From contig OZ026595.1 of assembly GCA_964020085.1 (NCBI GenBank), positions 1,173,501-1,237,500 of the forward strand: 64,000 nucleotides of DNA, read 5' to 3'. Position 1 is the stretch's first letter; each line of letters opens with the position of its first letter. Made by a program: the position numbers and the translations under genes. Under the pieces are notes generated by a model that was given only the letters and a program-made list of their open reading frames with translations, ran no database searches and was not told the DNA's origin. Of this stretch, positions 47,101 to 57,735 are shown in pieces. Source of the stretch: Micromussa lordhowensis (Eukaryota; Cnidaria; Anthozoa; Scleractinia; Lobophylliidae).

Positions 47101-48754
47101 ACTTGTAAGGGCTTGTGATCTCCTGCAGACATTTTACAAGGACTTTCAAGCTCTGTATGGTAAGAAAATACTGTGAAATTTTTTAAAATCATAGGGTAAA
47201 ATCACCTATATTATGCAAAAATCAAAAGGATACACCCTGGCTAATTTTATGTTCTTCTCTCTTAATAGGAGACGGCAGTTGTGGTCTTAATATTCACAAT
47301 ACTGGTGCCCATCTAGCAGACTACGTTGAAGGATGGGGTCCACTGTGGGCATGGTCCACCTTTGGCTTCGAGGACATGAATGGCACCATCATGGACTTGA
47401 CACATGGCACAGGAAATGTTTGTAGACAGGTACATTGACAAGTTATATTTAATTATAAGTAATAAATGGACTTAAATGAATTTAAACTGTGTTCAGGAGA
47501 AATAAATTATAAGGGTATCAACTGCAATTTTAAATTTCTTTGAAGGTGATTTGGATGCTTCATGCACAGAGTCGGTTAATTTGCTGACAGATGGTTGTCT
47601 AAAGGACTTTATCAGAAGAATGCTAAACACAAAAAGGCAGTAAGTAATACCCTATGTTGCTATAAAGGTATTGAGATCTGTAGTTTTAAAACAGTTAAAA
47701 AATCTGCAAATGAAACAACAATTTTTATTTTGAGGCAGAAAAAGGTTATAAATGTTAGTTAAATTGATGTGGTATTTGGTAATTAATCTTAGTAAAAGAA
47801 ATTTGCATTTTTACGACTATTTTGCACTTATGCAAAAATGGAGTATTAGGGGAGCTCGTCTCTCCATAAGTCAGTTCGTGTAAACTCTTAAGGGAATACT
47901 TTCTGTCAAAAGCTGTCAAGACGCTGTCAGCACTTACTAATAGGACGATACAAAATTGTATTAAAGTAGAAGCAAAATAGTTTTGGTCTCGAAGGACCTT
48001 TGATTTTCTGGTTTGGTCACGTTTATTCATAACAGTTAATTAATATGATATTTAAGCTTACAAAACTCATCCCATTCTTGCTGTAGAGTAAAAAATCTAA
48101 AGGATGCAAAGGATTGCTTCATTGCTGGAGGGGCCAAAAAACTGACAGGGCTACCCAATGAATTAATGGAGAAGATTAATATGAAAGTTGAAGGAGGCAA
48201 CAAAGCTAAAGTTCTGCGCATTGTTAAGAAAGGACAAGTATTTTATTTAAAGGAGTATACCAGGATGGCAAAACGAAATGCCAGTGTTGTCTTGTTTGCC
48301 TGTGGCAAAGTTGGAGAGATTGAGTTTTTTGTGTGGGAAAAGCAGTCAGGGGTCACATTGGCAGTGTTTAGAGAGGTACAGCCAGATCTACAAAATCCAT
48401 TCTTCTTTAACGAGGCTGGTCATCACACATTAAGGATGCAGCAAGAAAGGTAATTAATAAAGGGGGTAATTAATAAGGGGTAAGTTATGTTATTTTGAAG
48501 AATGTGAATGGATGTTAATAAGTAATAATTTCTTTTTAGGGAGGTCAAGAAACTTGGGAAATGAATTAAATTATCATAAACAAAATGTAATTCTTGCTGC
48601 TTAAACACAAGTCTTGCTTCCGGCTTATATTTTCAGATCAGAGTTTCAAGTAAAACTGGTTGAAGATATTAAGGAAAAAGTCCTATTACTTGAAGGAAAT
48701 GGAGACCACCTTTGTCTTATCCGGATGCCTAATGTTCATGGAGTGTGCGGTTAA
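44134..48754 (+). pseudogene. CACTA/EnSpm TNP2 transposase gene, copy B (longer copy)
   Basis: The most complete TNP2 gene of the window, in direct orientation to copy A. Exon-like blocks: 44134-44259 (WCKKWFGCGHLEEWRSG), about 44300-44522, 45149-45256, 45616-45775, 46089-46377, 46528-46698, 46800-46876, 46961-47159, 47269-47429, 47546-47640, 48088-48451 and 48637-48754. The last two give a normal C-terminus (NASVVLFACGKVGEIEF; LVEDIKEKVLLLEGNGD; stop TAA at 48752-48754). Damage: the one-base slip at about 46205-46232 shared with copy A, and a 13-bp deletion near 47576-47580 that is private to this copy. A stop at 44297 may lie in an intron. Tnp2 proteins cut and join CACTA ends; this copy should not make an intact protein. 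Confidence 0.78.
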
Positions 48755-49439
48755 TACAGGAACTCTTCAAAAAATGTTTCTTATCTTTACAGACATTGAT
48801 TGAAATTAACGTTATTGAACTTTTTTGGGTAAAAAAAATAAACTTATTGATTGAAGAAGTAGAAGTCAGTGTTTGAAGCCAAAGTGAGCTTGGTGTTTCT
48901 AAGAATCTTTTAGGAACGCATCATTATTAACAAACTTGATATTTATTGCTCCACATGTGATAGTTGGGTAGCAAGAAAGGTCAACATATGGAATGGCTAA
49001 TAATATAATTGTTTAGCCTATTTGTGGACATATTTTGTTTTGGTGACACTGAAGTCTACTACAGCCACAATTTTAACGGAATCAGAATCCTGCAATCAGT
49101 AAACTATCAAAAATTGGGAGAAAACTAAAAAAAATCTGAATATCTCATTAGTCCATCAGATTCATTTAAAAACAGTAAAACTTGTAAAAAAGTCAAATAT
49201 GTACAGTTTTTTTCTAGAGTTAACTGCAAAATAAATGTAGTAATAATTTTATCATTACTCAATGAGGAAATCTGAAATACTTTTGAAGTTTCCATTTCAT
49301 TCAACTTAATTGCTGCCTCTGAAGTATTGATAATAAACAATTTCATAGTATTAAAAATGAAAAGATAATTGGTATTTGAAGTTATTGAATTTTCTTTTGA
49401 AGTTAATCAATGCATGTGAAGCCTTAATACACTTCAATT
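48755..49439. other. 3' flank of TNP2 copy B, no gene
   Basis: AT-rich non-coding sequence between the transposase stop and the subterminal-type repeats. It is most simply the 3' untranslated part of the element. Confidence 0.45.
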
Positions 49440-49669
49440 TCTAGGATTTCAAGAGAATTTAACTGTCTTGATATATCAAAGGTATTGGCATATTTTACAA
49501 TTTCTAGGAATTCCTGGGATTTTCCTAGTGGCCACTGATGGCTGCAATTTTCCATTCCCAGAAATTCCCAAGAAATCCAAGCATTTTAATCACACCTCAT
49601 TTACATGACTGAGAATTTTTTGGAATTTCTAGGAATTCCAAGAGTACTGGGAATTCAGTTCGCAAGGGG
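49440..49669. repeat. Subterminal-type repeats (TAGGAATTCC) and possible element end
   Basis: TTTCTAGGAATTCC, AGAAATTCCCA, GGAATTTCTAGGAATTCC and GGGAATTC recur over 230 bp. The block ends TTCGCAAGGGG at 49669, which resembles the GTTTCGTACGGG terminus seen elsewhere. It lies at the right distance to be the 3' end of the element carrying TNP2 copy B (inference). The opposite end was not found. Confidence 0.45.
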
Positions 49670-51232
49670 AATGAGATGAGAGGATTGTCACCGTCTGAAC
49701 GGGTTATGAAAACGTAAATTGTAACCGCTTTTCAAGAAACTGCGCGCATTATTTTGATCTCTAATGACTCTTAGAACCATATTTGAATAAATATGATATC
49801 ATGTTGCTATTCTAAATTAGTCTTACAGTTTTGGCGCAAATTTTAGATCAGTAGAGTTAGTTGTTGTGCAAAAGTTGCTTCGTGCATTTCCAATCAAGGT
49901 TTGTTCTAGTCAGCCCTTCAGATTAGCTTTCTCAGTCCAGTTACATAGTTCAATGCTGCCAGATTTCAAATTCAGCATCCCTTGGGTCGCAAAGGATTTG
50001 TAGAGTCTGGGAATTTGGGAAAAGTCTCTCATTTATAGCAGGAATTTTTAACTTTGGCTTTATCCGCGTGGCTGCAAGGAACAGTGTGTACAATGAAAAC
50101 AGAAAAGTGATATATGACAAAGGCAGAAATTTCTGAGTATGTTTGGTGAAAACAAAGAAGCCTCCACTATCTGCCAGACATGGGCAGAAATCAGCTACAA
50201 TATGGCCGCTAAGCATGCATGCTCTTGTCATTCTGTCCCTTTAAAAATGTCGTACACTCTACAGAATTAGTATGAGGACAATATTATTGGCAAATGTCTC
50301 TTAACCAAATAAAAGATTCATACCTGCACAGTTTTGAAAGTTATCATAGGAAAGAGATCCTCTCTGCCAAGTAACACTGTCGCCACCCAAATACCTGGAA
50401 TTCCCAAGCATCAACCGCCGTCCTCATACAAGGTATACATGACCATGCCATACAAACATAGTAAATTTGTTGAAAATGCCTCATAAAATGGTTGTTTGAT
50501 GGCTCAAGTTTGTACACTTTTTATTATGAAGGGTGACATATTCTCTATCAGATTTTTCCAGACAGCATGTTCAGTGGAAAAAGTTTCTCATGGAGATGAA
50601 CTTTTGAGGTATTCCCTCAAATTCGAAGTTTTACATTTGGTGACACTGGATACAAGTTTCGACAGGGTTAAGCGACCATTTCTCGCTTGCATCGGATGCT
50701 AAATTCAGCCACCATCTTGTTGAGTTTCAGGCCTGGCTTCTTAGCTTATTTACAGAATAAAAGACGTTGATTGGCTAAAGAACAACAGAACACAATGCCT
50801 TTCACTCCAAAATCTCTGACGTGACAGCGGGCGTGACTAATCGTTGCGGGATGTGAGTAATTTTGCAAACCTTGCATGCTTGAAGCTTGTTTTGAAACAG
50901 TTGTGCAATTGTTTCTGATAAAATAATTTAGGAAAGCTGATGACAGGTTTTTTTCAGTCAGTTCTAGTACATCATATCATAACCATTATTCTTTAAAGCC
51001 CTTGAAGCTTGCGGGTTTCAAAATGGTTGCACAATTTCTTTTCTGATTTTACAAATACAGGGAAACTGATCAAAGGTCTATTTTGGTATACTTTTCTAAA
51101 TCCATCATATAAACCATCATCTTAGCAGTTCACAGCTCTTGATACCCCTAAAAATGTCCGATGTTCCACTCCATGACTATATTCTAAAAACTAAACTAGG
51201 GTTTCAAAGCCAATCTCTACATTCCATATCCA
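49670..51232. other. No gene seen
   Basis: AT-rich non-coding sequence with short unrecognised frames (for example 49950-50231 minus and 50496-50702 plus). It may include the 5' part of the gene remnant that begins at 51233. Confidence 0.4.
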
Positions 51233-53277
51233 ATGTTGAAAGCTTGGCCTGAATTTCTTAGCATGTCGCCTGCTGAACAAGACGAGGAAGATGAAGAAGC
51301 AGATGGCAACAAGGCTCAAGGACCAGTCACACTGGATATGCGCATGAAAACTATTCGCAGAAAATATCAAAGTTATACCGACCTGTTTGAGATTGCAATT
51401 CCCGGGGACATGTTCTCTATTAGGAAATCGGAGAGCATAAGAAGGGAGATGAATGACACTCTGAGAAAGATTGCTGGCACTGTTAAGACCATGTACCTTA
51501 AGGCAAAAGGAAGAAAGCGGTATGAGCTAGATGAGAAAGCCAGAGGATTCCATGTGTTTCAGGAGTATATACAGTCTGTTTAACAACTGGAGAAAGAAAA
51601 TGAGGAACTCAAAGAGAGAAACGAAATCCAGTCTCAAGAACTTGAAGAGTGGAAAATCAAGTACGAGAATTTAGAAGAAGAGAAGCGAAAATTATTCAAA
51701 GAAATGAAAGAATAAGTTCAGTCAAAGCAAAATGAAATAGAAAACTTGGAGGAAGCAAATGAAGAACTTCTCAAATACATTGACAATTTGAAAAAATCTC
51801 TTGAAGCATTGTACAAAGGTAAAGACATAACCAAGGTGAAAAATAAATCAAGAACCTTGAAAAAGATTGCCAACAGAGCAAGGGCTGCTCTTTGGTTTTC
51901 CAAGTCTTTTGGACTGGATGTTGTAGCAATAACCTTCAAAGAGGTCAACACTGGAGTGGCACACACCAGTTCTATGGGCACTGAGGGAGCAGAAGTACCA
52001 TTTAAAGAGTTGCTTCAAACTAGGTTGGAGGATTTTTTGTCAGCACCCAGATTTGGATTTCGAGAAAGAAAAAGTAAAAATAAAAATATTGGGGGATGGT
52101 GCCAGAATGACTCGCAACAACAGTTTTATTTTTCTATCCTTTGCCTTACTAGAAGGTGATAATGATGTTATGTCTGCTAAGGGGAATCACACTATTGCTG
52201 TGGTCAAGGGGTCAGAAAAATATCAAACACTGAAAGAGTCATTTGCAAATGCTTTTAATGATATCAACAGCATGAATGCCACAAAGACAACCTCAATTGC
52301 TGGGAAAAACATTAACTTTGAATTCTTTCTGGGAGGGGATTATAAATTTATTTTAATTATCCTAGGTCTGAAAGGTGCAACCTCGCACTATGCATGTGCT
52401 TGGTGTTAGATACACGAAGACAATAGATGGGACATGTCATTTGACCTTTTATATTAGGGTAGCACTATCCAAAAAAACAAGGACAACTTCTGTTTTGAGC
52501 ATGAGCCTCTCCTAACTATACAAACTGACCATGTCATATTAGATGAGCTACATCTATTACTTCGGGTAGTTGACGTGTTGTTGACCAATCTTTTAGAGGA
52601 AGTGCTTGAAAGGGACAAAACTGAGGATGCTCGTAAGAAAAGGAGAGAAAAGAAAGGTACATGTATTCATCGGGATAAACGTCAGTCTGTTATACGGTCA
52701 TGTGGGGTAAGCTTTGACATCTGGGAGAAGTCAAATACTGATGGAAAGGGGTCTGGGTCTTTTGATTTCACTAGTTTACTTGGAAATGACAAAACAACTA
52801 CTTGGAGAACTTCCAAGTAAACTTTCAAATGTCTTGCATCCCACAACTTCAGAAATAGTAACAAAATTATGGGAGCAATTTAGAGATCTGTACTCATTAA
52901 TTCGCACTGGTAATCCTTCAGATGAAGAAATTAATCATTTCATTAAGAGGAAAAAGAAAGGGTTATGAAAAGGCAAAGATAACACCCTACATACATGCCA
53001 TGGTGTATCACATTCCAAAGTTTCTAAAGAGTCACAATTCTGTAAAAATATTTACTGGCCAAGGTGTAGAAAAAAAAATGATTATGCTAGAAATATAGTA
53101 CTTCGTAAATCAAACAAATGGGACTCGGCATCTGATGTGTTGAAAGTTGAGGCCAGACAATGGGCCTTGAAAAGGTCGGAACGAGCAAAAAGACCAACAA
53201 AACAAACAAAGATTACTGGGAAAGGGAACTTCTTGAAACCCAAGGCCGAGAGAAAGACAACATTTGTACCCGAGTAA
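51233..53277 (+). pseudogene. Unclassified DDE-like transposase-type gene, broken
   Basis: Plus-strand coding remnant of about 650 codons. 51233-52050 is one frame with TAA at 51581-51583 and 51713-51715: KAWPEFLSMSPAEQDEEDEE, a long Glu/Lys coiled coil, then ALWFSKSFGLDVVAITF. 52053-52820 is a second frame with stops at 52407-52409 and about 52454: KILGDGARMTR, FEFFLGGDYKFILIILGLKG, SHYACAWC and HVILDELHLLLRVVDVLL. A third frame holds LWEQFRDLYSLI. 52970-53277 reads ITPYIHAMVYHIPKFLK, FTGQGVEKK and LRKSNKWDSASDVL. Asp in GDGA, Asp in GGDYKF and Glu in GVEKK could form a DDE triad, with a CxxC-type segment between as in RAG1/Transib nucleases. That resemblance is inference; the family was not identified. 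Confidence 0.55.
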
Positions 53278-54095
53278 TAATATATGTGCAACAACATGTT
53301 CAAGATCTCATAGAGGGCTGTAGATACTCCTTCGAATGAATAATGAGGTCATACATGAAAAGATGTATTCAGGGCTAAATACAGTCTTTATCTTAATGTT
53401 TAAAGGCAACTACATAGGTTATTGTATAGAAAAAAGGAATTTTACTGGCATCATCTTAATAATATGTATATGCATGGTTATTCTAGGTTATTCCAGGCAG
53501 CTAGTACTCTAATGTTTACTTTCAATATGTTCATTGTTGTAAATATTTTTTTAGCAAGAGTGAGTACAAATAAAGATTGATTGATTGATCAAATATACTA
53601 TATCATTATGTAGGGATGCAAGTTTTGGATCATCCACGAGTCTTTTGTAAGAGAAAAAGTATTCATACCACCAAATGTTATACTTCTAAACCCTTGTTCA
53701 AATATTCACCACTGCCTTAGATACTGACCAAAATAGTGTACTGCTTAACCCTTTCACACCCAGATTCAATTTCAGAGAAAATGTTGTTTTACCTACTAAG
53801 ATTGTGCATTTCAATGAAATCTTTCAATAGATTGCATTACAATTTTTATTTTTCATTATTTAACAAAATAAAATGAGACATTTTCTTCAATTTTCATATC
53901 TGACACTGTGAGGAGAGGTAAGGTTAACAAATACTGTGAGCACTGGTACTGAAACAAATACTCGCTTTTTCTTGATAGTATCTAGACTTTGGCACCAAAG
54001 CATCATTTACTAAAAGCCTTTGGCCCCCAACTTAAAAACTTTCTAATATTTATGGGAAATATTATCTTGTGCCCATTGCCCAGTTTATCGACATA
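53278..54095. other. No gene seen
   Basis: AT-rich sequence after the broken gene. A GATTGATTGATT microsatellite at about 53576 and nothing else of note. It probably includes that element's 3' flank. Confidence 0.4.
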
Positions 54096-54300
54096 CCCGT
54101 ACGAAACGGCTAGATCTAAATTTGTCTGCAATAGGTCTAGGAAAAGTCTTCTAGACATTTTCTAGACCTTTCCAAGACAAATGAAATGTCTTGAGGATCT
54201 TGCAAATGTCTTGAAAGACTTTTCAAACTCTGCTTCACCCGTTTGGTTATGAAAAGTCTTGAAGTTTTATCCAGACTAGATCTTGACTAGATCTTGAGTT
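54096..54300. repeat. Transposon end CCCGTACGAAAC with CTAGATC / AAGTCTT repeats
   Basis: The terminus CCCGTACGAAAC at 54096-54107 is identical to that of the 1942-5627 element. The repeats just inside are different: GTCTAG, TCTAGAC, AAGTCTT, AAGACTTT and CTAGATCTTGA. TA precedes the terminus. The partner end was not found within the window. Confidence 0.7.
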
Positions 54301-54606
54301 AATTCTTTTGGTCGTTAATGATAACAAGGCCACATGTTCTGAGGTGTTAATTTGCCACTCAGTGACCATACCTGAAGACTTGTCTTGAAGGCTGATCTAG
54401 CCGAGACATTTGATAGACATTTGCGCAGATTGTCGAGAAAAGAAGTCAGAAACAAATGAGTAAAAAGGAAAGAAAAAGGGTACTGTTTCCAGATGAATGA
54501 AATCAACGCAAGTTTGGAGTTAAAAGATGTTTTTTGGGCTTGGATCATCTCTGTGGCTATATGCCCGGCAACCGGGCAAGGTTTTAAATAGACAGTAAGA
54601 AATATT

Positions 54607-55067
54607 CACCGAATTCCGACAGAAATCCTCAATCAAACATACTGAAAGTATTTCGTGTTTCCTTAGAAATGTCAAGCGATCCTAGATATTATTTTCGTTT
54701 ATTTACATTCGATGAATTTACCGTACTTGTGCATAACGTAAAAATCGCTCAGGCCTGGTTCATACATCGCATTTCTGCCGTGTGGTGCAATTGAGACACT
54801 AGATAATGAGATGATTTGCTTCATTATCTTTGGTTTGAGCTGCGTTCGACAAGACGGAAATGGCCTTAGTTATCGACACTTAAAAACCATCTGTGAGACT
54901 GCCGGTCACGGTGTCAAGTAGACTAATAGTATTGTCGGCAGTCACAAATAAGCTCAGTAAATTCGTCCAGTGTAAAACCAAAATAATTTTTAGGATCACT
55001 TGACATTTCTAAAGAAACACGGAATACTTTCGATAGGTTTGAATTAGCATTTCTGTCGGAATTAGGT
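54607..55067. repeat. Inverted repeat with arms of about 110 bp
   Basis: 54607-54717 and the complement of 54955-55067 are about 80 percent alike by eye (CCGACAGAAAT, GTATTTCGTGTTTCCTTAGA, AAATGTCAAG, GATCCTA). The minus-strand arm is open as VSLEMSSDPKNYFGFTLDEF and the other arm encodes a similar phrase. It may be a foldback element or two diverged exon copies in opposite orientation. Confidence 0.65.
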
Positions 55068-55883
55068 GAACATTCGGTTTGAGCCGAAGTGTTGTAACTG
55101 TGTCGCGCGCGGGATAGCCATTTTATAGTATGCCATGCATGCACGCTCGGATATTTCGTGAACTATAAAACGATGCAAACTAACTTTTAGAGACGCTTGA
55201 CATGGCTAAAGAAACATTTAAAACTCTCAAGAAGCTTGAAAGAAGATTTCAGTGTAAATTTGGTGAAATTACCGGCCCGGTCGCGGGCATCTAAGCGACA
55301 GCGTTGGGCAATAGAGCAACATTGTCTAAGGTTTTGCCTTCTTTCCGTCACGCAAACTTAATGCTCCACATTTTTCAGACCACAGAAATTTCGAGTTTTG
55401 GTAGTAGATTAAGAGTGCTAGTGTAATGAATGAAATTAGTGTGCTTTAAAATTAAACCCAAGAAGAAACAAAGGTTTTTTTTTCCGAGAATCACAAAAGA
55501 TAAAAGAAACAACGAATTGTTATCACTAGTGCTACACACTTCTTTCACTTCAGAAACATCCTTGTTTAAATATACGCACAAGAAAAAAAAGGAATGGCTT
55601 TTGAATATGTACACGGACATGTTTACGCAAAAAGTAAATTAGCATCGATTCATATCTTGAAATACAATATGCATACCTTTAGTCAAAACGTTTCATTACT
55701 GCATTTTGTACTATCGTTATTCATCAAATACAAAAATTCAGATATGCCGCATGCACATTTTTCTATATAAACAAGTCACAAATTTCTTCAGTAGAACCCT
55801 ACCCGCTTCCCGTCATTGATGTGAAAATAATTATTCAATACCTTAAATTTCCGCCTGACTAATCCGTTCATGCATGAACAAAG
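55068..55883. other. No gene seen
   Basis: AT-rich non-coding sequence, probably the 3' flank of the minus-strand TNP2 gene that ends at 55884. Opposite-strand frames at 55375-55642 are low-complexity. Confidence 0.4.
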
Positions 55884-57167
55884 TTAGTCTGTTTCAACTG
55901 AATTAGGGAAGTCAGCTACGAAGGCAATATTTGGCATGTCCTCAAAGCACATAAAAACACATTTGCACTCTATTTGTTCAACATCCAGCACAATAACATC
56001 CTCTGTTTGAGCTGCTTCTACTTTCTTGACGTGACAACTGGAAGAGTCAATTAGTTTGATGGGAACACATTCTTGTTAGCACAGCCAAGTTGCGAACGGT
56101 ACAGTTACAAGTGGTCACTGAAAGGCAGAAACAGATTGATTTGACTTGGAAAAAAAATTCAATTTGGCCATATTCTGTTTCGTTTTGTCTTGTAACTCTT
56201 ACTGTAAAACTGTTTCTACTTCGAACACGCTCATAAGATCTTGAGTGCAAAATTCCACTTCCAGACTTAAGCCGTTTGAATGACTTCACCACTGGAGAAG
56301 GGGGTACCGATCCTAAGAAATCTGTGACAGCTTGAAGTTGAAAATCAGACAGACTCCGTTCAGAACTTGCCCCAAGAGCAAAATATCCTTCAGATAATTT
56401 ACTCCCGTTTGAAAACCTGTAGGAAGAAACCATATTTTGATAGGGGTCAGCGACTGGGCCGTCCTCTGGAAGAAACGTTCTTCGTAGTTCGGGAAGCTTC
56501 TTTGCAATTGACACGGCTGATATTATTTGAAACTGGATATTTTGAGTTCCATGAAATGTTTTTAAGAGGAAGCCATTCTTGTCTTCGAAATGGAAGCATG
56601 AATGTGTCCACAATGGTCCAAGAGACCGCACATCATCAGCTAAATGGACAAGAAGGTGAAAGTTTGCTGTTTGAAAGCGCAACCCATAGTAGCCCACAAA
56701 CAAAATGCAGAAGTGAAGCAGTAGGCGTTCAGCATGCTCTATTTGTCTTTCGCTGATAGATTCCAGCAAAAGGATAAAAATTGCTTCACTTAAAAGCCGA
56801 AAATGTTCATAGTATTGTTTTGGAAGATTATTATAAAGAACTGCGGGACCATAAAACAATAAAAATAAACGTAATTCAGAAGCTTTAAAGTATTTCCGGT
56901 GATTTTCAATCGACCGTGGAACTTGTGATATATTGTTTGGTGGCTTAATGCTGGCGAGTCTTGCATCCACCTCTGAAATACGAGAAGTAATTTTATAGTC
57001 TGTTGTTTCTCCTGAATCAAACCAGAGTCCGAGAAGACGCTTACAGACACCAAGTAAAACACAGTGCATGTAATCTATCCCTGTCCCATCAACGATATTG
57101 TGATGTTTGAGTCCACCAAACCACGATGGCCCTTTAATGCCATTGACAGGTTTTCCTCCAGTGGCTG
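55884..57167 (-). pseudogene. TNP2 transposase gene copy C, C-terminal part
   Basis: Minus-strand CACTA-type transposase. From 57167 downward it reads GGKPVNGIKGPSWFGGLKH, then GTGIDYMHCVLLGVCKRLLG, PNNISQVPRSIENHRKYFKA, LRLFLLFYGPAVLYNNLP, ANFHLLVHLADDVRSLGPLW and SCFHFEDKNGFLLKTFHGTQ. The frame stops at 56047. Another frame continues coding (VPIKLIDSSSCHVKKVEAAQ, IECKCVFMCFEDMPNIAFVA) to TAA at 55884-55886, so a frameshift or intron lies near 56050. Unlike copies A and B, this region has no obvious introns, so it is a different family member. It is split from its N-terminal part by BEL element 2. Confidence 0.82.
57163..57167. repeat. Target-site duplication GGCTG, left
   Basis: GGCTG directly before the 5' LTR of BEL element 2. 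The same 5 bp follow the 3' LTR at 62018-62022. Confidence 0.9.
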
Positions 57168-57735
57168 TGTCACGTCATCCGCAAAATGACATTTTAATTA
57201 GTTACATTCAAGGACTGCTTTTTCTTTCATAACTGTACCATTGTTTATTTTATCGCATGATCATTTATATCCGTTCTTTGGCTAGGCGTATAAAGCTTTA
57301 TTCATTTTTTGTTTCCTTTACGTCAGAAAGCATGCATTAGATTAGTCTTTTCCTAGAGCACGTTTACTCAGTTGTAAGGAGTCCACCACACTGTTAGGAG
57401 CTACCGGAGAACCTTACGAGTTGTTTCAATTGTAAAAGAATTGGAGTTCTCTCAACTCCCGGAGTCAAGATCAGACGTAAGTCACGCTTGTAAACCTTAC
57501 ATATAGTTCGTTATTCCTTCTCTTTTTTGCACGGAGTACTATCGTAATTTTCGCTCCTTCTGACGTAAAACTTGCACGTTTCCTCTTAGTTTTCACCGCA
57601 AGTGCTGTAATAGACGGACTAGTTTGATTTTAATAAACGCGTTGAATCCTGCTGAACCGCCTAGTACTTCACTGTGGTTGACCTGGCGAACTCCAGTGCC
57701 TCACGCCACGCGCCTACAACACTGGGAACGCGACA
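57168..57735 (+). repeat. BEL element 2, 5' LTR (568 bp)
   Basis: It starts TGTCACGTCATCC and ends GGGAACGCGACA, the usual TG...CA form. It is the same length as the 3' LTR at 61450-62017; six substitutions were spotted by eye (about 99 percent identity). TATAAAGC near 57288 could be the promoter. The near-identity implies a recent insertion compared with BEL element 1. Confidence 0.93.
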
